Positions 40,051 through 47,243 of a stretch of DNA of 64,000 bases are shown here, piece after piece. The notes beneath the pieces were generated by a model that searched no databases, was not told the DNA's origin, and saw only the letters and a program-made list of their open reading frames with translations. Source of the stretch: an uncultured Clostridia bacterium (GTDB lineage Bacteria; Bacillota; Clostridia; Oscillospirales; Acutalibacteraceae); NCBI GenBank assembly GCA_947595635.1, contig CANQEU010000001.1, positions 1-64,000 on the forward strand, read 5' to 3'. The stretch's first letter is position 1. The number at the start of each line of letters is the position of its first letter. The position numbers and the translations under genes are program-made.

Positions 40051-41424
40051 ATGCCAAAATTAAAGAGCGTTTACATTTGCTCCGAATGCGGATATGAATC
40101 CGCAAAATGGTGCGGAAAATGCCCCGGATGCGGCGAATGGAACAGTATGAACGAGGAAATAAAGGAAACCGTAAAGATTGCGCCTGCCGCAGCAAGGAAT
40201 ACGACCGTATTTTCCTCGCCGCAGCTAATACGCGAAATAGACGCCGACGATGAAAAGCGCTGCTCTACAGGCTCAAAGGAGCTTGACAGGGTACTGGGCG
40301 GAGGACTTGTAAAGGGCTCAGTCGTGCTGCTCGGCGGCGACCCCGGAATAGGAAAATCTACGATTCTGATGCAGGTTTGCAGTCATCTGAGCGATGAGGG
40401 CAAAAATGTACTTTACGTTTCAGGCGAAGAATCAAAAAGACAAATTAAGCTAAGATCCTCACGCCTTGGCGTAAACGGCGAGAATATTTATCTTTATACG
40501 CAGACAGACTGCCAGACGATATGTGAAATAATAAAGGAACAGATGCCTGAAATGGTCGTAATTGATTCAATTCAGACTATAAGTATAGCAGAGCTCAACT
40601 CATCGCCCGGCAGCGTTACACAAGTCAGGGAATCCACCAATATGTTAATGCGCACAGCCAAAACAACGGAAATACCGATTATAATCGTCGGCCACGTCAA
40701 TAAGGACGGCGCGATTGCAGGGCCAAAAGTACTTGAACATATAGTAGACACCGTTTTATACTTCGAGGGCGACAAGCAAATGACTTACAGGATACTGCGC
40801 GCCGTAAAAAACAGATATGGCTCAACAAACGAAATCGGCGTCCTTGAGATGTGCGACAAGGGCTTGTTCGACGTTGAAAATCCGTCGCTTATGCTCCTGT
40901 CGGGCAGACCAAAAAACGTAAGCGGAACCTGCGTTGCCTGCGCAATGGAGGGCTCAAGACCGATTCTTGCCGAGGTTCAGGGGCTTGTCTGCTCAGGCGG
41001 CTACGGAAATTCACGCAGAATGTCAACGGGCTTTGACTATAACAGGATGTCACTGCTTCTTGCCGTGCTTGAAAAAAGAGCCGGATATTCTTTTTCAAAT
41101 TCAGACGCATATATTAATGTCGTCGGCGGCTTACGCCTCGATGAACCGGCGGTAGATCTTGCCGTCGCGATGTCGCTTGTAAGCAGCCTGAAGGATTTTC
41201 CAATAGACGAACAAACAATAGCCTTCGGTGAGCTGGGGCTTGCCGGAGAAATTCGCTCGGTATCACACTGCGATTTGCGAATTTCCGAGGCTCAAAGGCT
41301 CGGCTTTAAGCGCTGTATAGTACCGTATTACAGCTTAAAGCATATAAATAAAAGCAATTACCCCGATATAGAGATTATCGGAGTAAAAAATGTGAGGGAG
41401 GCTGTTTTGGCTCTTTCGCGCTGA
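40051..41424 (+). CDS. radA: DNA repair protein RadA/Sms
   Basis: CSECGYESAKWCGKCPGCGEWN zinc finger, GGDPGIGKSTI, KNRYGSTNEIGVLEM. Confidence 0.96.
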   Translation: MPKLKSVYICSECGYESAKWCGKCPGCGEWNSMNEEIKETVKIAPAAARNTTVFSSPQLIREIDADDEKRCSTGSKELDRVLGGGLVKGSVVLLGGDPGIGKSTILMQVCSHLSDEGKNVLYVSGEESKRQIKLRSSRLGVNGENIYLYTQTDCQTICEIIKEQMPEMVVIDSIQTISIAELNSSPGSVTQVRESTNMLMRTAKTTEIPIIIVGHVNKDGAIAGPKVLEHIVDTVLYFEGDKQMTYRILRAVKNRYGSTNEIGVLEMCDKGLFDVENPSLMLLSGRPKNVSGTCVACAMEGSRPILAEVQGLVCSGGYGNSRRMSTGFDYNRMSLLLAVLEKRAGYSFSNSDAYINVVGGLRLDEPAVDLAVAMSLVSSLKDFPIDEQTIAFGELGLAGEIRSVSHCDLRISEAQRLGFKRCIVPYYSLKHINKSNYPDIEIIGVKNVREAVLALSR

Positions 41425-41563
41425 TGGATTCTTTTTTTTCTCTTTCAATAAAATAAGGACAGCCTATGCTGCTGTTGCTGTTGACGATTCTGCTTTCAGA
41501 GCTTAAATTACAAACCCCGTCTTTTTGAAATTTGCAGTCGTAAATACAGTTTATTGTTGTCAT
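41375..41563 (-). CDS. small Cys-rich protein
   Basis: MTTINCIYDCKFQKDGVCNLSSESRIVNSNSSIGCPYF; preceded by GGAGGG; tail overlaps the radA 3' end antisense. Confidence 0.6.
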   Translation of the reverse strand: MTTINCIYDCKFQKDGVCNLSSESRIVNSNSSIGCPYFIEREKKESISAKEPKQPPSHFLLR

Positions 41564-41666
41564 ACTATCCCTCCAATCATATTGTAATTTTATTATTTAA
41601 AAATATACGCAAATAATAATAAAACCGGCGCTTTGATTAATAATAAAGTGGCAAGGAGTGGTTAGT

Positions 41667-42701
41667 ATGATTAAGAAAACTAAGCTTATTGCCGCAACTG
41701 CGGCGGTTATCGCTTTGTCATATATAATAAGCGCATATATCATAATGCAGGTTCCGGAGGTAAGTATATTTTCATTAAATCCGCAGAGCGTAAGCTCAAC
41801 CGTTGTATGCAACGGCAAATTGGAATATGCCGACAGCACAAAACATCATTCAGAATATAACGGTATTGTATCGGAGGTTTATGTTTCCGAGGGAGATTAT
41901 GTTTCACCGGGGGACAAGCTGTATTCAATCGAGCCGCAAGCCTCGGAGCTGAGCAAGGCAATATCACAATCCCAAATGTCGGATTATGATATAGAGCTTG
42001 CTAAGAACGTGCTGTCGGGAAATACACAGGCGCTTGATATGTATGACGGCGAAGGAATAGTTTTTTCCGACAGCAACGCAGTCAATACAGAAAATATAAT
42101 TGAAATTTCAAGTAAAACCGGGGGAGTAATAAGCGATATAAGGGTAAAATCGGGCAATCCCGTTTTTATAGGCGAAAACGATATAACCCTTTCAGAGCCC
42201 GACAAACTTCAGGCTAAGCTTGAGGTAGGGGAGAATAAAATCGGAGAAATCAAAACAGGCCAGTCGGCTGAAATTCGCTGCAACGCAATTGACGACGTTG
42301 TTATGAGCGGTTCAGTAACAAAAATTGACAACGTGGCAAAGCAAACAACAACCTTGACAGGAAAGGAAACAACCGTTGAGGTAATTGTAGATATAAATAA
42401 AGGAATAACGCCGCAGATAAAGCCGGGCTATACTGTGAAATGCAGCATTACGGTTGAAAAAAAGGACGGCGCAATGCTTTTGCCATACGATTCGATAAAG
42501 TATGACGACAAGGGAAAGGAATATGTGCTTTGTTATTCTTCAGGCGGCATATGTAAAAAGAAAAATGTTACGACCGGCAACGAATATAAGAATGGGGTAG
42601 AGGTAATATCGGGAATTTCATCCAACGATTTTATAATATCCTCGCCTGAAAACAATTATGAAAATTCCTTTGCAAAAATAGCGGAGGAAGAAAATGAGTG
42701 A
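41667..42701 (+). CDS. HlyD/RND-type periplasmic adaptor (MacA-like)
   Basis: N-terminal TM, biotinyl-lipoyl-like GIVSEVYVSEGDYVSPGDKLYSIE, adaptor beta-barrel. Confidence 0.85.
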   Translation: MIKKTKLIAATAAVIALSYIISAYIIMQVPEVSIFSLNPQSVSSTVVCNGKLEYADSTKHHSEYNGIVSEVYVSEGDYVSPGDKLYSIEPQASELSKAISQSQMSDYDIELAKNVLSGNTQALDMYDGEGIVFSDSNAVNTENIIEISSKTGGVISDIRVKSGNPVFIGENDITLSEPDKLQAKLEVGENKIGEIKTGQSAEIRCNAIDDVVMSGSVTKIDNVAKQTTTLTGKETTVEVIVDINKGITPQIKPGYTVKCSITVEKKDGAMLLPYDSIKYDDKGKEYVLCYSSGGICKKKNVTTGNEYKNGVEVISGISSNDFIISSPENNYENSFAKIAEEENE

Positions 42702-43878
42702 TATTTTTCTTTTTGCTCTTAGAAATATTTTCAGAAAAATGAACCGAACGCTCCTGACAATGACAGGAATAATTATAGGCGTTACGTCAGTTGTAGTAAT
42801 CAGCTGTATAAGCACCTGCGGAACAACGGCAGTAAATGAAGAGCTCGACAGCCTCGGTTTAAGCGGTATAAACGTATCGGTAAAAAACGACAAATCCCTG
42901 CCGTTGACCAACACGGAGCTTGAGCTTGTTGAAGATCTTGAGTTTGTTGAAAGCGCGACTCCCGTTATGGCGTATAACTCAACATTTACCTCAAACGACC
43001 TTGAAACACAGGTAATAACATGGGGAATTGACGAAAATGCCCAGGAAACAGTTTCTCTTAAGGTGCTGTACGGACAGTTTTTTAATAAAAACGATATTGC
43101 CGCGGCGTCAAAAATCTGTCTTGTTGACAAAGCTTTTTCAAGCGGAATGTTCAACAGCGACAATATAGTAGGACGAAATATAAAAATTAATATAAACGGT
43201 ATTACCGAAACATTTAAGGTAGTCGGCGTTTTAAAAACAGGTAACGGACTACTGCAAAACGCACTAAGCGGATATGTTCCGAGCTTTGTTTATATACCTT
43301 ATACAACTGCCTCTGAAATAACGGGAATGAGCAACTATAACCAGATAATAACAAAGGTAAACAGCAGCGCAGATATAGACAAGCTGTCGGAGCGCATTAC
43401 GGATACTCTGAACGCTTCAAAAGGAATTGACGAAGGCTATCAGGCAAATAATATGGCCAAACAGCGTGACGCTCTCACAAACATACTAAGCATAGTTACG
43501 CTCGTTTTAACGGCGATAGGCGCTATATCGCTTTTTGTTGCGGGACTCAGCATTATGACCGTTATGCTTGTTTCGGTATCGGAGAGAAAGCGGGAAATTG
43601 GGATTAAAAAATCAATTGGCGCCTCCGAAAAAACTATTATTTGCGAATTTCTGACCGAGGCGTTCCTGATTTCGGCAATAGCCTCCTTATTAGGCGCGGT
43701 GCTCGGTATAGTTATTTCCTTTATCGGTACAAGCGCAATGAATATGAAGCTGATAATCGACTGGAAAACGATTCTGTTCGCAATTGCTTTTTCAATAGCC
43801 TCCGGCGTAATATTCGGAGTATATCCCTCAATCAAGGCTGCAAGGCTTAAGCCTATTTTGGCGCTAAAATACGAATAA
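42694..43878 (+). CDS. MacB/FtsX-type ABC transporter permease
   Basis: RNIFRKMNRTLLTMTGIIIGVTSVVVISCIS, SVSERKREIGIKKSIGASEKTI, PSIKAARLKPILALKYE. Confidence 0.9.
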   Translation: MSDIFLFALRNIFRKMNRTLLTMTGIIIGVTSVVVISCISTCGTTAVNEELDSLGLSGINVSVKNDKSLPLTNTELELVEDLEFVESATPVMAYNSTFTSNDLETQVITWGIDENAQETVSLKVLYGQFFNKNDIAAASKICLVDKAFSSGMFNSDNIVGRNIKININGITETFKVVGVLKTGNGLLQNALSGYVPSFVYIPYTTASEITGMSNYNQIITKVNSSADIDKLSERITDTLNASKGIDEGYQANNMAKQRDALTNILSIVTLVLTAIGAISLFVAGLSIMTVMLVSVSERKREIGIKKSIGASEKTIICEFLTEAFLISAIASLLGAVLGIVISFIGTSAMNMKLIIDWKTILFAIAFSIASGVIFGVYPSIKAARLKPILALKYE

Positions 43879-43897
43879 GCGAATATTGGAGGAATAA

Positions 43898-44641
43898 ATG
43901 GATATTAAAAACCCTCGATTGCCAGATAAAAAGGTAAAATGCGTATTAATGTCGGGCGAATACAGTGAATTTGCCGATACGGTCGGCAAATTGAATATAG
44001 ATGTGATAAGCAGTATTCCGTCCCAAAATCTCCCCAAATATGAAAGGTATCATTCCGATATGCAGATGCACAACTGCGGATATGATACTTATTTCCTCAG
44101 GAACGATTGTTCGATTTACAAAAAAATAATCCTAAGCAAAAATAAGTCGGCAAAGGTAATAAGTGAGGAAAATACAAACGACAGTAATTATCCTAATAAT
44201 GTATCTCTTAACGGTACGCTTATAGGAGAATATTTTTTAACTAATATCAACCACTGCAATAAAGAAATGCTGTCGTGGTACATAAATAACGGAATAAAGC
44301 CCTTGAACGTAAAACAAGGATACGCAGCCTGTTCAACGGCGGTTATCGAATACAACGCTGTTATAACAGATGATGAGTCTGTTTACAACGCCTGCGCTAA
44401 TAATAAAATCGACGTGCTGAAGATAAGCAAAGGCAGTATTAAGCTAAAGGGCTACAGCTACGGCTTTATTGGCGGATGCTGCTTTAAGCCCGACAAAAAA
44501 AGTATATGCTTTTTCGGAAATGCGCAAACCCATAATGACTACAAGAATATAAAAGACTTCTGTAAAAATTACAGAATAGATATAATAAGCCTCGGAAACG
44601 GAGCGCTAACCGATATAGGCGGAGTTATTCCTATAATCTGA
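43898..44641 (+). CDS. DUF6873-like protein
   Basis: Conserved-type hypothetical: VKQGYAACSTAVIEYNAVITDDESVY...GYSYGFIGGCCFKPDKKSICFFGNAQTH. Confidence 0.6.
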   Translation: MDIKNPRLPDKKVKCVLMSGEYSEFADTVGKLNIDVISSIPSQNLPKYERYHSDMQMHNCGYDTYFLRNDCSIYKKIILSKNKSAKVISEENTNDSNYPNNVSLNGTLIGEYFLTNINHCNKEMLSWYINNGIKPLNVKQGYAACSTAVIEYNAVITDDESVYNACANNKIDVLKISKGSIKLKGYSYGFIGGCCFKPDKKSICFFGNAQTHNDYKNIKDFCKNYRIDIISLGNGALTDIGGVIPII

Positions 44642-44733
44642 AATAAAGCAATTGAATTAACTTAATTTTAAGAAAAACCCCTAAATTAACAGAATTGCTT
44701 AAAAAAGTAAAAAATATCGTTTTCCCCTCCTCT

Positions 44734-44765
44734 CAACTACACAAAATATTCATTTTGTGTAGTTG
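44734..44765. repeat. left boundary palindromic site (candidate attL)
   Basis: CAACTACACAAAAT-ATTC-ATTTTGTGTAGTTG: perfect 14-bp arms. Confidence 0.7.
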
Positions 44766-44827
44766 GCGGCACTCCTGCAAATTCTGGAGGGCTTGCGCCC
44801 CAGTCGCGCCGCCAACTGTGGCCGCCG

Positions 44828-44880
44828 AAAAAAAACGGCGCTCCTTTCTTTCGGGCGTTTGGTGTCGCGCCGTTTTTTTT
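44828..44880. terminator. bidirectional terminator-like hairpin
   Basis: AAAAAAAACGGCGC...GCGCCGTTTTTTTT, perfect 14-bp arms with A/T tracts on both sides. Confidence 0.7.
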
Positions 44881-44887
44881 ACGTCTG

Positions 44888-44913
44888 CACACAAAATAGG
44901 TATTTTGTGATAG
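44888..44913. repeat. internal third palindromic site
   Basis: CACAAAATA-GG-TATTTTGTG (44890-44909), same ACAAAA-N6-TTTTGT core as the boundary sites. Confidence 0.5.
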
Positions 44914-45123
44914 TTCGCGCTCGGCTGCTCTGGTCGCCGCAGCCGAGCGGCTTCCGCGCAGCGTGCGGCGTGTTCGTTGCTGCGTCTGTCCTTCTTGCGC
45001 GTCCCTTGCCTTTCGGCTCGGGCTTTCGCCGCCCTCGCACACCCCCAACAGCGACCGTGCGGGGTTCCTCTCGTTCCGTCTTTCTGCTCCTTTCTATTTT
45101 CGTGCGACCTTTTCAGCTTGCCG

Positions 45124-45186
45124 GCGCACACCCGCGCCCGCGCCCCCACCCCAACCGCCCAAGGCGCGGGCGCGGGTGCGGTGCGC
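45124..45186. repeat. large GC-rich inverted repeat
   Basis: GCGCACACCCGCGCCCGCGCC ... GGCGCGGGCGCGGGTGCGGTGCGC, followed by TTTTT. Confidence 0.75.
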
Positions 45187-45382
45187 TTTTTCCGCAAAAA
45201 ATATCATTTCGGAGAGAAAGAGGGATATTTTTTGCTATTTTTCTTTAAAAGAATAATGAAATTATTCTGTCGTGCTATGATTATACACGGCGGGTATACG
45301 GACAATGTATACAGCCCTTGGGCATTTAGTCCGTGTGGCTTTCGGTTGGTCGCCGTTTGCTCACTCCAAGGGTACCAATAAG

Positions 45383-45413
45383 AGCAGGATTTGTCAATCC
45401 TGCTCTTTTTTTA
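45383..45413 (+). terminator. Rho-independent terminator overlapping the recombinase 3' end
   Basis: GAGCAGGAT-TTGTCA-ATCCTGCTC-TTTTTTT; T-run favours the + strand. Confidence 0.7.
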
Positions 45414-46014
45414 TATATCCGCGCCGCTCCAATTCATCGCAGACAGCTGCGGCGATTATCGCCGCAGCTTCGGCAACCTCAGCGCGGTTGCTGCCTTTTG
45501 CCGGAAAGCCGCCGGAACCGCTCAGAATGTCCGCAAAGGCATAAATCATTGTGGTATCCGCTCTGTCGTGCTGGAGAGCTTTCTGCGTGGCGTTCAAACC
45601 GTGTTCGTGGTAATAATCAACCGCCATCGTTTTTCTCGCGCTGTGCGGCGTTACGTGCGCCTTTATGCGCGACTGTTCAACCGCTCCCTTTAAATCGCGG
45701 TAAACGGTTTGTCTCGTTCGCGGCTTATCGCCGGAACGACCACAAAAAACAAAGCCGTTGTTCGCGTTCCGCTTCAATTCGTTTGCGAGCCGTCCGCTTA
45801 TTACCTTGCGGTCGGCTTTTCCTGTTTTTTGTGCAATATAACGGACAGTCCGGCCGCTTATATCTTCAACGCGCAACGCAAGAACATCGCCGATTCTCAT
45901 TCCTGTTTCAAGCGCAACGCGCAACGCAAGAACGTTTTCATACTGCATATACGGGAACAGCTTGTTGTAACTGTTCTTGTCCAGATATTCGGACTTCAAC
46001 AAATCACCCCTCAC
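45394..46014 (-). CDS. short tyrosine recombinase/integrase (catalytic-domain-like)
   Basis: ALETGMRIGDVLALRVEDI (Arg I), HSARKT (HxxR), LQHDRADTTMIYAF (His and Tyr); 206 aa, short N-terminal region. Confidence 0.88.
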   Translation of the reverse strand: MRGDLLKSEYLDKNSYNKLFPYMQYENVLALRVALETGMRIGDVLALRVEDISGRTVRYIAQKTGKADRKVISGRLANELKRNANNGFVFCGRSGDKPRTRQTVYRDLKGAVEQSRIKAHVTPHSARKTMAVDYYHEHGLNATQKALQHDRADTTMIYAFADILSGSGGFPAKGSNRAEVAEAAAIIAAAVCDELERRGYIKKEQD

Positions 46015-46045
46015 TTAACATTATTGAAAATGTTAAGTCGACTTG

Positions 46046-46882
46046 TCAACTGTCCTGCGGTCGGGCAAACTTCGCGCGAAGGTTGTTTGTGAATGCTATC
46101 TCTGTTCCCTCAAAGGTGGCGTAGTCAATATGGCAGTATTCATAACGAGGGGAAAGCAAATCGCCGCCGTGGTAAAACCACCGCCCGCCGACCTTTTCGG
46201 ACTTGCTTATATACTTTCCGACATAAGCTGCAACACCGGCGCGTGTTCCGTAGGTTTTAATGGCTGTACTGAAACCGTGCGTCCAGTCCGAAATATTATA
46301 CACTGTCTGTCGTTCGTCCTCCGGTATATTGTAGCGGTCTGCGGTAGAAATCTTCAAGGGCTTTTTGTGTCCGGCACAACGCACAGTTCCACTGTCCGCA
46401 AGCTGCAAAGAAGCGTTTGCAAGTCCGTGAAAATGTATAGCCTTGCCGTCGCTGTGATACTCCGCGCAAGCAACATACTTCAAGCCGGCGCGGCGCACTC
46501 GGTTATCAAACCATTGATTAAATGTTCGCACAACTGTTCTGTAATCGGTTCGCTCCTCTTCGCTTCCGAAAGTCAGCGTAAAGAAATAAATCAAATCTTC
46601 GTTGCATTCGATGTAGTCTCGCAGCTTTGTCCGCGCTCGTTGCGCTGACTTCGCAGACGGAATAACGAGGGTCTGTTCATCGTCAGCCGGGATTATCTCG
46701 GCAAGCTCCTCAGCTTCATTAAGCTCCGCGCTTCGCTTCGGTTTGTTGCTCAAGTGTTCATCAAAATGAGGGTGGAACAAGTCCCTTGTTGTAACCATAA
46801 TCTGAGTTACTTTCTCGCCGTTTTCAGTTGGCACAAGCTTAAGCCGTGCGTTAAATAATTCGGGTGTAAATAATTCTTTCAT
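46046..46882 (-). CDS. HUH-superfamily rolling-circle replication initiator
   Basis: Motif 1 FFTLTFG, HUH motif IHFHGLAN, tyrosine motif AAYVGKYISKS; start placed at 46882 rather than 47080. Confidence 0.8.
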   Translation of the reverse strand: MKELFTPELFNARLKLVPTENGEKVTQIMVTTRDLFHPHFDEHLSNKPKRSAELNEAEELAEIIPADDEQTLVIPSAKSAQRARTKLRDYIECNEDLIYFFTLTFGSEEERTDYRTVVRTFNQWFDNRVRRAGLKYVACAEYHSDGKAIHFHGLANASLQLADSGTVRCAGHKKPLKISTADRYNIPEDERQTVYNISDWTHGFSTAIKTYGTRAGVAAYVGKYISKSEKVGGRWFYHGGDLLSPRYEYCHIDYATFEGTEIAFTNNLRAKFARPQDS

Positions 46883-47147
46883 AGAATAATGACGGAATAA
46901 TGAGGGTAATATCAAGTAGGCGCCTGCCAAAGTTTCAGCGAAAAGACCCCCTCCGCCCCCTAAAAGGGGGGACGACGGATACCGGACCGCACAACCCGTT
47001 AAGAACCTCCGAGAACGGGCGAATTGAGTACGCCGGCAAATACCCAAAGAGCACGCCGAACGTGGCTTGCTCAAGTACAAACGACCAAGCTTTTAAAAAG
47101 CTCCCCCAGCTTGTCCGCGCCTTGCGCCCTTCCGCGCGAACCACACA

Positions 47148-47169
47148 AAACACGTCATTTTGTGTAGTT
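47148..47169. repeat. right boundary imperfect palindromic site (candidate attR)
   Basis: AACCACACAAAA-CACGTCA-TTTTGTGTAGTT (arms from about 47139), one arm mismatch. Confidence 0.65.
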
Positions 47170-47176
47170 TTGCCAA

Positions 47177-47206
47177 TTGATTTATACCTCTTGCCCGTGA
47201 TATAAT
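47177..47206 (+). promoter_or_regulatory. promoter of the xer-type gene
   Basis: TTGATT (47177-47182), 18-nt spacer, TGATATAAT extended -10 (TATAAT 47201-47206); 8 bp beyond the right boundary. Confidence 0.55.
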
Positions 47207-47243
47207 TAAATAAAAAAATTGAATAATTCTAAGAGGTAAACAA

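Larger units (their letters stand above)
44734..47169. mobile_element. minimal integrated Rep + tyrosine-recombinase element
   Basis: GC-rich relative to flanks; HUH Rep and tyrosine recombinase; bounded by near-palindromic sites sharing the 15-bp direct repeat TCATTTTGTGTAGTT (44750-44764 and 47155-47169). Confidence 0.7.

Noticed and set aside
44761-44817. Integron attC site
   Set aside because: The AGTTGGCGGC/GCCGCCAACT arms do not fit the R'/R'' consensus (GTTRRRY/RYYYAAC) and there is no intI-type integrase.
44733-45256. Several long overlapping ORFs on both strands in the GC-rich left part of the element (161, 154, 134, 103 aa)
   Set aside because: They are Arg/Pro/Ala-rich, overlap in multiple frames and span terminator and inverted-repeat structures; best explained by low stop frequency in GC-rich noncoding DNA.
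45333-46648. Plus-strand ORFs of 263 and 201 aa
   Set aside because: Antisense to the recombinase and Rep genes, which carry recognisable catalytic motifs on the minus strand.
46883-47080. N-terminal extension of the Rep ORF in the track (MYLSKPRSACSLGIC...)
   Set aside because: Low-complexity, non-Rep-like residues spanning hairpin and repeat DNA; MKELFTPELFNARLKLVP at 46882 is the more plausible start.
44734-47169. Insertion sequence or transposon interpretation
   Set aside because: No DDE or Y1 transposase; gene content is Rep plus tyrosine recombinase, and the ends are crossover-site-like, not terminal inverted repeats with short target duplications.
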